From Paenibacillus plantarum (GTDB lineage: Bacteria > Bacillota > Bacilli > Paenibacillales > NBRC-103111), in contig NZ_WHNY01000028.1 of NCBI RefSeq assembly GCF_013141695.1, positions 107,781 to 171,780 on the forward strand: a DNA stretch of 64,000 bases, written 5' to 3'. Numbering within the stretch: the first letter of the stretch is position 1; each line of letters starts with the position of its first letter. Both the position numbers and the translations under genes were made by a program. The notes under the pieces are model-generated. The model was not told where the DNA came from, searched no databases, and saw only the letters and a list, made by a program, of their open reading frames with translations. Shown here piece after piece: positions 35,456-44,171 of this stretch.

Positions 35456-35542
35456 TTTGTGGTTTCACCAGTTTGTCACTGTAATTTGGAAATAGGTCGT
35501 GTACAATAATGAGGATATTATTATGTATACGGAGGGGTACCC

Positions 35543-35950
35543 ATGAAAAAACTTACAATTCTTATGATGGGACTAGCAGTACTTATTGCCATCACAGCAT
35601 GTGGAAACAAAGACTCCAAAACAACACCAGCAGCAACTACACAAACTACTACAACGCCAGCCGCTACTACGAAAGCTGCAGCAGGTGGACAAGAAGTTGT
35701 ATTAAAAGCTACAAATTTTCAATTCGATAAAACCGAATACCGCATCAAAAAAGGCGAGTCTGTCACAATCACACTTGACAATTCTCAAGGTATTCACGGA
35801 GCATCCATTAAAGAGTTTAACATCAACCTCAACAATGGAAATAAAACCGCTACCTTTACACCAGATAAAACAGGATCATTCCCTATCACTTGCTCCATCA
35901 TGTGCGGATCTGGCCATGCGAATATGAAAACGACGTTAATCGTTGAATAA
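35543..35950 (+). CDS. Lipoprotein with CuA-type cupredoxin domain
   Basis: 135 aa. Lipobox with Cys20 (AITACGNK), a Thr/Ala-rich linker to about residue 48, then a cupredoxin domain. The end carries a complete CuA ligand set as in cytochrome oxidase subunit II: H85 (GIHGAS), C117, C121, H125 and M128 in CSIMCGSGHANMK. So a binuclear copper centre on the outer face is predicted. No oxidase subunits flank it; it may carry electrons, help assemble oxidase, or bind copper in nitrous-oxide or stress chemistry. GGAGGGG precedes the ATG and a terminator follows. Confidence 0.88.
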   Translation: MKKLTILMMGLAVLIAITACGNKDSKTTPAATTQTTTTPAATTKAAAGGQEVVLKATNFQFDKTEYRIKKGESVTITLDNSQGIHGASIKEFNINLNNGNKTATFTPDKTGSFPITCSIMCGSGHANMKTTLIVE

Positions 35951-35970
35951 TTACTAGTGCTTGCTCAATT

Positions 35971-36008
35971 AAACCTTTTCACGACTTCTGTGATAAGGTT
36001 TTTCTTTA
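35971..36008 (+). terminator. Intrinsic terminator of the CuA lipoprotein gene
   Basis: AAACCTTTTCAC and GTGATAAGGTTT pair around ACTTCT and are followed by TTTCTTTATTTT. Confidence 0.85.
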
Positions 36009-36011
36009 TTT

Positions 36012-36626
36012 TCAGACGACTTGAAAATATCGTAAAAAATGCGGATACAAAAACACAGATATACACGCATGCATCCACTTTTTAAACATATCTTCTTCAG
36101 CATATTTAACGTCTCTAGAAGTCCTAAACAGGAAGCTTGCTAGAATACTCGTATTCTTCTTAACTCTGATGCTTTTCTCTTCACTCTTTGGTTGCTCAAT
36201 ATTGCCTGCTTTAGATTCTGTAGCCAGCATTTCTGTCTTAAGCTTCCCCATACGGGCATATTGCTTGTGTAAGGCTAATTGAATTTTTTCAAGTATCAAC
36301 TTAGCAGTCCGATAGTTCACACTAAGCAAATTTGCAAAAGCTGGGACCGAATAGGTCAATTCATCTTGAATCAATATTCGAATGGCCTTGAACCAGAGTA
36401 ATAAAGGCAACTTCGATTTATGCATGACAGTACCAGCAGTAATAGATATTTGAGTCCGGCACTCCTTACATTCGAGTAAACCGCGTGTTTTCACTTTATA
36501 AAATGAATTATGATCGCATCTTGGACAAGAGAACCCATTCGCCCAGCGACTTCTCATTAAGAACTGCTCACACTCTTCCTCTGATTGGAAAGCATTACTC
36601 ATTGAACCTATTAGATGCATTTCCAT
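36012..36626 (-). CDS. Transposase-derived zinc-ribbon DNA-binding protein (IS1595-like N-terminus, no DDE domain)
   Basis: 204 aa from the ATG at 36626 (GGGGTGG upstream). The first about 130 residues match the N-terminal half of IS1595/ISXO2-type transposases: QSEEECEQFLMRSRWANGF, zinc ligands CPRC and CKEC, then ISITAGTVMHKSKLPLLLWF and a helix-turn-helix-like VPAFANLLSVNYRTAKLILE. The DDE catalytic half is missing; the C-terminus is a short Lys/Ser-rich region and a hydrophobic end. No terminal inverted repeats were noticed. A good promoter sits in front, so it looks like a kept, domesticated protein rather than a decaying element. Confidence 0.7.
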   Translation of the reverse strand: MEMHLIGSMSNAFQSEEECEQFLMRSRWANGFSCPRCDHNSFYKVKTRGLLECKECRTQISITAGTVMHKSKLPLLLWFKAIRILIQDELTYSVPAFANLLSVNYRTAKLILEKIQLALHKQYARMGKLKTEMLATESKAGNIEQPKSEEKSIRVKKNTSILASFLFRTSRDVKYAEEDMFKKWMHACISVFLYPHFLRYFQVV

Positions 36627-36666
36627 TATCAGATCCACCCCATCAATAGAACTTGTGTTCCTATAT

Positions 36667-36695
36667 ATTATATCGAACATTTGTTTCCATGTAAA
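36667..36695 (-). promoter_or_regulatory. SigmaA-type promoter of the transposase-derived gene
   Basis: On the minus strand TTTACA (36690-36695), 17-bp spacer, TATAAT (36667-36672). The predicted start of transcription lies about 35 bp upstream of the ATG. Confidence 0.65.
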
Positions 36696-37122
36696 GAAAA
36701 AAATGTTTATTTTGGCGAGAGTACTCTGGATTATTATCTTTTCTGAGATACCTACAATTGATAGAGTCCACTTTATTGAAATGTAATTGCCATGCACCAC
36801 TCGCGGAACTTGTATGGGGGAAAGATCGGTAGCTGCTTTGAATGGAGGAGGAGTCTTAAAAGGCAGAGTTACAGTGTGGGCTTGATTTGGATGACGTAGC
36901 GTTTAGATGACTTGTGTAGTTGAGATTGAGAAACTCTTTCGAAGTAGCGTAGCCCAAAGGGCTTGGTTTGGAAAACGAATTGTTTACCTGATTTGTGGGA
37001 GAGAAAGTCTTTCGGGGATATGCAAGCAATTATCTATTAGGGGAGAACAGATTAAATCGAAGTTGTAGATACTTCAGAAAAAGTATTTTGCGATATAGAT
37101 AGCCCGGACGGGTGGACGACTT

Positions 37123-37164
37123 CCCTATCCCTATCCCTATCCCTATCCCTATCCCTATCCTATC
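37123..37164. repeat. Telomere-like hexanucleotide repeat (CCCTAT)n
   Basis: Six tandem CCCTAT units plus partial copies on the plus strand, 23 bp before the cvpA terminator. The rest of the 600-bp gap (36,627-37,226) contains the promoter of the transposase-derived gene and otherwise nothing recognisable. Confidence 0.9.
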
Positions 37165-37186
37165 AAAGGGTTTCTCCCCGTAAAAC

Positions 37187-37226
37187 AAATAAAAACTACC
37201 CCATTTTTTTCAAATGGCAGTAGTTT
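37187..37226 (-). terminator. Intrinsic terminator of cvpA
   Basis: On the minus strand AAACTACTGCC...GGGGTAGTTT with inner ATTT/AAAT pairing is followed by TTATTTG. Ends the pheST-zapA-cvpA unit. Confidence 0.75.
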
Positions 37227-37781
37227 CTATAGAGAGATTCCTTGTTTCCACAGGTCATGGAGTTTACCCGCAACCTGCGGCAGCTCGTTAATCAAATAAG
37301 GAGCTATAGATGAGCTTGCTAGCAGCTTCTGGGAGCCATCTGACGGGATGATGGTCATGACATTTACAGCAATTACAATGATGAGCAGCGCTTCTGCTAA
37401 CCCCAGTAATGCGCCGCTCCAACGGTTAATGACGCTTAGTCCTGGCGTTTTGGCAAGAAGATTCAAGGCTCTGCCAATGATCATAAGTGCAAGTTTAACA
37501 CCAAAAAACAGGAGCGCAAAGGCAATGGCATTTAGAATATAAGTATCTAAATTGAGTCCTTTTACGATGAATTCATATTTTTGATAATTTTGATAGGTTG
37601 GTAATGAGATCGCACTCTTGAGTAACGGAGCAAGATCCTTGTAAAAATAAAAGGCAACTAGATAAGCTAGGATCATACCCGAAATAGAAACGATTTGTGA
37701 AATAAATCCTCGAAAGTAGCCAATCAACAGTCCTAAGGCAATGACCGACATTAAGACGTAATCTAATAGGTTCACTGTCAC
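37227..37781 (-). CDS. CvpA-family membrane protein
   Basis: 184 aa. Four hydrophobic segments and the family motif LLIGYFRGFISQIVSISGMI near the N-terminus, then GRALNLLAKTPGLSVINRWSGALLGLAEAL. CvpA homologues support envelope integrity; the molecular activity is not known. GTG start, 7 bp past the zapA stop, with no strong ribosome site, so it is probably translated by coupling. In B. subtilis the equivalent yshB is followed by polX, absent here. Confidence 0.85.
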   Translation of the reverse strand: MTVNLLDYVLMSVIALGLLIGYFRGFISQIVSISGMILAYLVAFYFYKDLAPLLKSAISLPTYQNYQKYEFIVKGLNLDTYILNAIAFALLFFGVKLALMIIGRALNLLAKTPGLSVINRWSGALLGLAEALLIIVIAVNVMTIIPSDGSQKLLASSSIAPYLINELPQVAGKLHDLWKQGISL

Positions 37782-37787
37782 TTAGGG

Positions 37788-40040
37788 CTACCCAATTGGA
37801 CTATCGGCTTCTACAAGCTCAATCCATTCGTTGTATTCGATTTGAAGCTTCGCATATTCTTCACGCAATTTCCGATATTCCTCTTTGACCGCATGAAGTT
37901 CTTCTTGTTGAGCTTCGTCGTTCATACTCAGCTGTAGAAGCTCTTCCTTTTCCTGCTGTGCTTGAGCCCAAATAAGTTCTTTCTCTTCTTGGAACTCTTG
38001 TGCTCGTGTTTCTCGTTCTGTCTGCATTTGTGCAAGTAATTGTTCAATTTTCCCTTGATAATGCTGAATGATCGCTGCCTTCTGCTCCTCAAGCTGTTGT
38101 TGGAACGATGCTTGTTGTTTGTGATAGTGACCTTCTAGATCACCCTTCGCCTCTTCGAATCTGCGGGTTTTAGCCTCTTCTTCTTCCTGATATAACAACG
38201 CGAGCGAGTCGATATCCTCTTTATAAGCGCTTGCTGCTACTTCTAACTCAGCTTGATGTTTCTGTTTAATCACATGAATCTCAGCATGGTGGCCTCGCAC
38301 AATGGCTGCTATTTCGTTATGATTTTTCGTATTGTTCAAGGTTAACTCATCTCGGTGCTGCTTAGAGAGCGATTCCAATTCATTTTGATGTTTCTCTGAA
38401 ATTGCACTCAACTCAAATTGGTGCAGTTCCGAAACTGCTTGCAGTTCACTTCGATGGTTCTTTGTAATTACACTCAGTTCATTTTGATGGTTCTCAGAAA
38501 TTGCACTCATTTCATCTTGGTGTTGATTTGTGAGTGAAGCAATCTCATTTTGATGATTTTCTGTCAATGAAGCAATCTCGAAATGGTGCTCATCAATTTG
38601 ATTCGCTAATTCACCTTGGAGTTTATCCGTAATGGCTGTTAACTCCGTTTGATATTCATCTGAAATTGTTTCAATTTCATTGAGATGACTATCTGAAATA
38701 GCTACTAATTCTGCTTCATGCTCTTCTGTTTTGAGTGCGATTTCCTCTTGTTGTTCTTCAATCAAGATCGCGATTGCTATTTGATGTTCCTCTGCCAAAA
38801 GTGTTATTGCAGCTTGATGACCGTCTGTAAGTGTCCCAATAGCAGATTGATGCTCTTGTCTCAAAGACGCTATTTGAAGTTGATGCTCTCGAGCCATGGA
38901 AGCTTGCACTTCCTGATGTTGCACGGTTATAGATTTGATTTGTGCTTGGTACTGCTTATGGATGACATCGATATCAGATCCGCTTTGCTTAGATAGTAAT
39001 GCCAACGCTTCTTGGTGCTGAAGTTCTGCGTTTTCTTTATCTTGCAGATGTAGCTGGATAAGCGATTGTTTCTCTTCTTGAAGCTGTTGGTGCAAACTTT
39101 CATTTTCTTTGCGATGCGCGTCCGCAATGGCATCCAACTCAACTTTATGTTGTTCAGTTAACTTTAGAAGCTGTTGCGATTTATGTTGCTGCGCTTGCTC
39201 AAGCTGCTTTTTGCTTTGTTGATGCTGTTGCTTTTCTTGATCAAGCAGCTGCTTGCTTTGTTGATGCTGTTGTTTTTCTTGGTCAAGTTGCTGTTTGACT
39301 TGTAAGCCTTGGCGTTTCTCCTGGTCAAGCTGTTGCTTGAGTTGATCTATTTGTTTATTTGCTTGCTCTTGTTGTTGTTTCACTTGATCATGCTGTTGTT
39401 TCACTTGATCATGCTGTTGTTTCACTTGATCATTCTGTTGTTTAGCTTGTTCGATCTGTTGCTTGGCTTGTTCAATCTGTTGTTTCGTTTGATCAATTTG
39501 TTGTTTGGCTTGAGCCTGCTGTTGCTTTGCTTGTTCGAGTTGTTGCTTGGTCTGGTCTAACTGTTGATTACCAAGTTCATATTTCTGTTTCATTTGCAGC
39601 ATTTGCTGATTCGATTGTTCTTGTTCTTGTCTTACCTTACTAATTTCTTGCTTATATTGTTTTTCTAGTTCTGGGATTTGTTCCAACTTCCCTTTTTGCT
39701 CAGCGAGTAAGGCTTGGTTCTTGTCGTCCTCTTGCTTCAATTCATGATACCGTGTTGTTAGCTTCTCGTAGGCGATTTTCGTCGCTTCTTGCTCTTTCTG
39801 AACTTTGCTAAGCTCTTCCAAAACTTCATTCATTCGGAAGCACTCATCAGCCATGTTTACTGCGGCTAAAACAGCGATCCGCTGCGAATCCAAACGAGGG
39901 TAGCCTTTGGCAATACGGAACATTTGGTCATTCACATATTCTGCAACGGCCTTCATATGGTTGGTGCTTGTATCTGCTTTGAGCTTGTATTGGTGTCCAT
40001 ATATATCAACAGTAATTCTTGTTTTATCTTCAGTAGTCAA
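37788..40040 (-). CDS. zapA: Giant ZapA: cell-division ZapA domain fused to about 650 residues of repeat coiled coil
   Basis: 750 aa against roughly 85-140 in usual ZapA proteins. Residues 1-75 are a normal ZapA domain (RITVDIYGHQYKLKADTS, then RIAVLAAVNMADECFRM). Residues about 157-289 are glutamine-rich heptads built on QQIDQTK/QQIEQAK/QQHDQVK. Residues about 361-614 are some 23 unbroken 11-residue repeats of the form xxxHQxElxxI (for example TENHQNEIASL, SEKHQNELESL). The end returns to ordinary coiled coil (LREEYAKLQIEYNEWIELVE). TTG start after GGGAGG. ZapA bundles FtsZ filaments; such a rod of several tens of nanometres could link distant filaments. Position between pheT and cvpA confirms orthology. 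Confidence 0.9.
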   Translation of the reverse strand: MTTEDKTRITVDIYGHQYKLKADTSTNHMKAVAEYVNDQMFRIAKGYPRLDSQRIAVLAAVNMADECFRMNEVLEELSKVQKEQEATKIAYEKLTTRYHELKQEDDKNQALLAEQKGKLEQIPELEKQYKQEISKVRQEQEQSNQQMLQMKQKYELGNQQLDQTKQQLEQAKQQQAQAKQQIDQTKQQIEQAKQQIEQAKQQNDQVKQQHDQVKQQHDQVKQQQEQANKQIDQLKQQLDQEKRQGLQVKQQLDQEKQQHQQSKQLLDQEKQQHQQSKKQLEQAQQHKSQQLLKLTEQHKVELDAIADAHRKENESLHQQLQEEKQSLIQLHLQDKENAELQHQEALALLSKQSGSDIDVIHKQYQAQIKSITVQHQEVQASMAREHQLQIASLRQEHQSAIGTLTDGHQAAITLLAEEHQIAIAILIEEQQEEIALKTEEHEAELVAISDSHLNEIETISDEYQTELTAITDKLQGELANQIDEHHFEIASLTENHQNEIASLTNQHQDEMSAISENHQNELSVITKNHRSELQAVSELHQFELSAISEKHQNELESLSKQHRDELTLNNTKNHNEIAAIVRGHHAEIHVIKQKHQAELEVAASAYKEDIDSLALLYQEEEEAKTRRFEEAKGDLEGHYHKQQASFQQQLEEQKAAIIQHYQGKIEQLLAQMQTERETRAQEFQEEKELIWAQAQQEKEELLQLSMNDEAQQEELHAVKEEYRKLREEYAKLQIEYNEWIELVEADSPIG

Positions 40041-40064
40041 ATTAAAATCCTCCCTTAAGATGAA

Positions 40065-40104
40065 AGGCTGGCCCTATCGAGAATAATTTCGATAAGACCA
40101 GCCT
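40065..40104 (-). other. Strong hairpin between pheT and zapA
   Basis: AGGCTGG (40065-40071) and CCAGCCT (40098-40104) with inner TATCGA/TCGATA pairing form a long stem. On the minus strand it is followed by TTTCATCTT, a weak U-tract, so it may act as a partial terminator or protect the 3' end of pheST message. Confidence 0.65.
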
Positions 40105-40134
40105 ATATTCCTGCAACCTATAAGGAAAGTTACA

Positions 40135-42627
40135 CTATTTTCTTAACTCTGCCTCAAATTGTTGTTCAAGTGTTGTCACAACTTTGGCGTGGAGGTCAGT
40201 TACTTCTTCATCAAGCAAAGTTCTGTCAGCATGACGGTACACAAGTGCGATTGCTACGCTTTTACGATTAGCACCAAGGCGCTCTCCCGTGTAGATATCA
40301 AATACCTGAATGGACTCCAACAATTCCCCTGCAACTTTAGAAATCGCTTGCTCCATAAGTCCAACTGGGACGCTTGTATTCACTACTACTGCAATATCAC
40401 GTCCGATAGACGGATAACGAGGTAACAGCTTATAAACAATCTCCTCGCCAGCAGTTTCCAAGATAGGCGCTAGTTCAACTTCAAGCACATAAGTATCGTC
40501 CAGATCACGCTGTTGTTGCGCAGTCGGATGTAGTTGACCTACACGACCAATTACTTTTGGACCTTCAGCGGAAGCTAGTGAGATTTCTGCAGTACGACCT
40601 GGGTGGAAGCCTTCTGGTGCTGCGGACGTATATGTCAGTCCCTTAATGCCAAGGTACCCCACTAAACGATCAAAAATCCCTTTGATGTCGTAGAAATCAA
40701 CAGCTTCTGCCTTCTGAGCCCAGTGAGCTTGTCGGCGTTTGCCTGTCAATACGATAGACAGTAACAGCTTTTCTTGCGGTAGAGCCGTAAGCGCTGCTTC
40801 GTCCGTAATAAATGCTTTGCCAATTTCGAAAATGGCGACATCATCCATTGTACGATTGCGATTATAGCTAACAACATCAAGCAAATGTGGTACTAAGCTT
40901 GTGCGCAGTTGACTGCGGTCTTCGCTCATCGGCATCGCGAGTGAAATCGGCTTCGCTGCCCGGTATAAACCAGGAATAGCATCGACTTGTGCTTGTGGAT
41001 TCGCTTCAGCATCTGTGCCACCGTGTGAACGCGGGTTGGTGAAGGAATACGTAATCACTTCATTCAATCCGCTTTGTGTCAAAATATTGCGTGTAATCCG
41101 GCGGATGGATTGCTCTTTGGATAGAGACCCTGGCGTCGTAACACCGGTCATCAAGGTTGTCGGGATGTTATCGTAGCCGAAGAGACGTGCCACTTCTTCG
41201 ATCAAATCGACATCACGCGTAATGTCTCCGCGGCGGCTCGGCACATGCACGAGCAGCTTGCCTTCGCCAGCTTGCTCGAATGTGAAATGCAAGCGCGAAA
41301 GGATTTGCCCCATCTCGGTCAAGGAAAGCGCTGTGCCGAGATAGTTGTTCACGCGGTCAGCTGCTAGCTCGATGCTGACCGACTTGTGCGTTCCGCTAGC
41401 GGCTTCTACGATGCCGTCAGCGACTTTACCGCCTGCGTATTGCGCAATCAGCGCAGCAGCACGGTTCAACGCCGGAATCACCGATTCCGGGTTCACTTCT
41501 TTCTCGAAGCGAAGGCTCGCTTCCGAGCGAAGACCTAGCTGGCGCGATGTGCGGCGCACAGAGCTGCCAGCGAACTTCGCGGATTCAAGGAGGATCCGCG
41601 AAGTTCCATCCGTCACTTCGGAGTTGGCTCCGCCCATAACTCCGGCGATCGCCACAGGCTTGGTGCCGTCCGTGACGAGCAGCATGTGCGGTTCTAGGGT
41701 CCTTTCCACATCGTCAAGTGTAACGAGCTTCTCGCCAGCTTCAGCGAGTCGTACGTCGATGTGTCCGTTGTTTAGTTTCTCCGCGTCGAACGCGTGAAGC
41801 GGCTGGCCGTACTCCAACATCACGAAGTTGGTGATGTCGACGATGTTGTTGATGGGGCGGATGCCCGCAGCCATCAAGCGGTTCTGGAGCCACAGCGGTG
41901 AAGTGCCCACGCGCACGCCTTCGATCAGGCGAGCCGCGTAGTGCGTGCACTGCTCCGTCGCTGTGATCTTCACGCTGATGCGGTCCGCAGCCTTCACACC
42001 GGCAGTTCCTGCCGCTTGAAGTGCAGCTTCCGCATCTGGCAGCTTAACTTCGCGGCCAAGGATCGCCGCGATCTCGTATGCCGCTCCGAGCATGCTCAAG
42101 CAATCGGAGCGATTCGGCGTCAAGTCAAGCTCCATCACTTTGTCGCTAATTGCCAATACGTCTAGAATCGATTGGCCGATTTCCGTATCCTCAGGCAGGA
42201 CAAGGATACCTTCTTGAATTTCTTTTGGAAGCAGCTTGTCGTTAAGCCCCAACTCTTTCGCGGAGCAGATCATCCCTTGGGATTCAACACCACGCAGCTT
42301 AGCGCGCTTGATTTCCAGCCCGCCCGGCAGGACGGCGCCGATCATCGCGACAGGAACCTTTTGTCCAGCATCAATATTTTTGGCACCACACACGATTTGC
42401 AAGTCTTCGCCTTGTCCGGCATCGATCACACAAACGCTCAGTTTGTCGGCATCCGGATGCTTCTCGCGGGATTTTACAAATCCGACTACAACATTCGATA
42501 CTCCTTTATTACGATCCTCGACGATATCCACTTCGATACCGCTGCGGGTTAATTTTTCAGCTAATTCTTCGGCAGTGAAGCCAGTAACGTCAACATATTC
42601 CGATAACCATTGATAAGAAACTTTCAT
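40135..42627 (-). CDS. pheT: Phenylalanyl-tRNA synthetase beta subunit
   Basis: 830 aa. N-terminal tRNA-binding domain (VVVGFVKSREKHPDADKLSV), B3/4 editing domain (NNIVDITNFVMLEYGQPLHAFD), B5 domain (SRRGDITRDVDLIEEVARLFGYDNIP) and a C-terminal ferredoxin-like anticodon-binding domain (YRHADRTLLDEEVTDLHAKV). Forms the alpha2beta2 enzyme charging tRNA-Phe. AGGAGGG lies 8 bp before the ATG; pheS is 26 bp upstream. The stretch around 41,230-42,080 is clearly more GC-rich than the rest of the gene. Confidence 0.97.
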   Translation of the reverse strand: MKVSYQWLSEYVDVTGFTAEELAEKLTRSGIEVDIVEDRNKGVSNVVVGFVKSREKHPDADKLSVCVIDAGQGEDLQIVCGAKNIDAGQKVPVAMIGAVLPGGLEIKRAKLRGVESQGMICSAKELGLNDKLLPKEIQEGILVLPEDTEIGQSILDVLAISDKVMELDLTPNRSDCLSMLGAAYEIAAILGREVKLPDAEAALQAAGTAGVKAADRISVKITATEQCTHYAARLIEGVRVGTSPLWLQNRLMAAGIRPINNIVDITNFVMLEYGQPLHAFDAEKLNNGHIDVRLAEAGEKLVTLDDVERTLEPHMLLVTDGTKPVAIAGVMGGANSEVTDGTSRILLESAKFAGSSVRRTSRQLGLRSEASLRFEKEVNPESVIPALNRAAALIAQYAGGKVADGIVEAASGTHKSVSIELAADRVNNYLGTALSLTEMGQILSRLHFTFEQAGEGKLLVHVPSRRGDITRDVDLIEEVARLFGYDNIPTTLMTGVTTPGSLSKEQSIRRITRNILTQSGLNEVITYSFTNPRSHGGTDAEANPQAQVDAIPGLYRAAKPISLAMPMSEDRSQLRTSLVPHLLDVVSYNRNRTMDDVAIFEIGKAFITDEAALTALPQEKLLLSIVLTGKRRQAHWAQKAEAVDFYDIKGIFDRLVGYLGIKGLTYTSAAPEGFHPGRTAEISLASAEGPKVIGRVGQLHPTAQQQRDLDDTYVLEVELAPILETAGEEIVYKLLPRYPSIGRDIAVVVNTSVPVGLMEQAISKVAGELLESIQVFDIYTGERLGANRKSVAIALVYRHADRTLLDEEVTDLHAKVVTTLEQQFEAELRK

Positions 42628-42653
42628 GCTTTATACCCTCCTTTTCCTAATGC

Positions 42654-43688
42654 TTACACATGTAAAAATTGCTTTAAGAAACGCAAATCATTCGTATAGA
42701 AATGACGAATATCTTCGATGCCATATTTCAACATTGCGATACGCTCAACACCCATACCGAATGCGAAGCCTGTGTATTCCTTCGGATCATAGCCACCCAT
42801 TTCAAGAACTCGCGGATGAACCATGCCCGCTCCGAGAATTTCCAACCAACCTGTTTGCTTACACGTACGACAGCCTTCACCGCCACACATGGCACAGCTA
42901 ACATCGACTTCAACACTCGGCTCTGTGAACGGGAAGAAACTTGGACGCATACGGATTTTGGTTGCTGGGCCATACATTTCTTGTACGAACTGAAGCAATG
43001 TCCCTTTGAGGTCACTCATCCGCACATTGCGGTCAATGACCAAACCTTCAATTTGTTGGAACATGTGCGAATGAGTCGCATCGTCGTCATCGCGGCGGTA
43101 TACTTTGCCTGGGCAGATGATTTTGATCGGAACTTCACCTTTACGCTTCTCCATTGTTCTTACTTGAACAGGGGATGTTTGCGTACGCATCAAAATTTCT
43201 TCCGTAATATAGAACGAATCCTGCATATCACGAGCCGGATGATCCTTCGGCAGATTCAAAGCTTCGAAGTTGTAATAGTCTTGCTCAACCTCTGGACCCT
43301 CTGCAACGGTGTAGCCCATCCCGATGAAAATATCTTCAATCTCTTGAATAACTTTGCTTAGCGGATGTATAGCACCTTGCTGGGAAGGACGTCCTGGCAA
43401 CGTAACGTCGATCATTTCAGAACGAAGTCTGTTTTCAGTTTCTTCCTTCGTGTACGCGGCTTGTTTCTCTTCAATAACAGCTTCAATCGCTGCACGAACA
43501 TCATTCGCCACTTGGCCGATAACTGGTCTTTCCTCAGCACTCAACGCGCCCATGCCGCGAAGAACCTCGGTTAACGGTCCTTTTTTGCCCAAATACTTAA
43601 CTCTTAAATCGTTCAGCTCCTGCTGACTTGCAACAAAGCTTAGCTCCTGCAGCGCTTCCTGCTTCAAAGCCTCTAACCGCTCTTTCAT
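42654..43688 (-). CDS. pheS: Phenylalanyl-tRNA synthetase alpha subunit
   Basis: 344 aa catalytic subunit. N-terminal coiled coil ([20 protein letters not shown]) binds tRNA; class II motifs appear in [40 protein letters not shown] (motif 2) and [18 protein letters not shown] (motif 3), with [11 protein letters not shown] in between. AGGAGGG precedes the ATG. Controlled by the T-box leader upstream. Confidence 0.97.
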   Translation of the reverse strand: MKERLEALKQEALQELSFVASQQELNDLRVKYLGKKGPLTEVLRGMGALSAEERPVIGQVANDVRAAIEAVIEEKQAAYTKEETENRLRSEMIDVTLPGRPSQQGAIHPLSKVIQEIEDIFIGMGYTVAEGPEVEQDYYNFEALNLPKDHPARDMQDSFYITEEILMRTQTSPVQVRTMEKRKGEVPIKIICPGKVYRRDDDDATHSHMFQQIEGLVIDRNVRMSDLKGTLLQFVQEMYGPATKIRMRPSFFPFTEPSVEVDVSCAMCGGEGCRTCKQTGWLEILGAGMVHPRVLEMGGYDPKEYTGFAFGMGVERIAMLKYGIEDIRHFYTNDLRFLKQFLHV

Positions 43689-43734
43689 CGAAATCCCTCC
43701 TGATTTAGGCCTCTGAATCGCCCTTTATAAAAAC

Positions 43735-44025
43735 ACAAAAAAGACTTTCCGCTCCCTCGCAAGGGACGAAAAGCCGTGGTACCACCCTAATTAGATTCGT
43801 CTATGTCCAGTTGACAAATAAACGAGTCTCACTTCATTCCAGATAACGGACGATGTGTCCGGTTCCCTCTAATGAGAAGCTGCTTAGCACTTCTGTTCAA
43901 AGGACTGCTCGGGAGCGAACTTCCGCAGCCTGATTCTCGGGGCCAGCTCTCAATCATCGGCTTTCCCTCCCTGTCAAGAAGCACTGCATACTCTTCTCCG
44001 TCAAAGCATTTCCACGTATATGTAC
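43735..44025 (-). ncRNA. T-box leader controlling pheST
   Basis: The minus strand carries the T-box AGGGTGGTACCACGG (complement of 43774-43788), which pairs with the acceptor end of uncharged tRNA. After it, CTTTTCGTCCCT and AGGGAGCGGAAAG form the terminator stem (43739-43773) with TTTTTT. Upstream is a structured Stem I region with an AGTA element. A UUC phenylalanine codon (complement of 43917-43919) is a candidate specifier. Low charged tRNA-Phe would favour the antiterminator and raise pheST expression. Confidence 0.93.
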
Positions 44026-44102
44026 CAGTTATTATATGCAAGATACAAAGGATATGCAAGTACATCACTCCTTGGTTTTCTGAAATTTTCAGAAATGACC
44101 TA

Positions 44103-44148
44103 TTGACTTCATTCATCGACAGGTTTATATTTTACTTAAACAGTTTAA
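44103..44148 (+). promoter_or_regulatory. marR promoter with palindrome at the transcription start
   Basis: TTGACT (44103-44108), 17-bp spacer, TATATT (44126-44131). The perfect palindrome TTAAAC-A-GTTTAA (44136-44148) lies at the predicted +1, a typical repressor position. Confidence 0.65.
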
Positions 44149-44171
44149 CTATTACTTAATTTAATTATTAT

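Noticed and set aside
36012..36800. Considered an intact IS1595 insertion sequence.
   Set aside because: No DDE catalytic domain and no terminal inverted repeats or target duplication noticed.
36831..36900. GGAGGAGGAG on the plus strand as a ribosome site for a short gene.
   Set aside because: No start codon at useful distance leads to a frame longer than a few codons.
39309..39560. Plus-strand hydrophobic Leu-rich frame opposite the zapA heptad block.
   Set aside because: Mirror image of CAG/CAA-rich codons; no start signal; it is a shadow of the zapA repeat.
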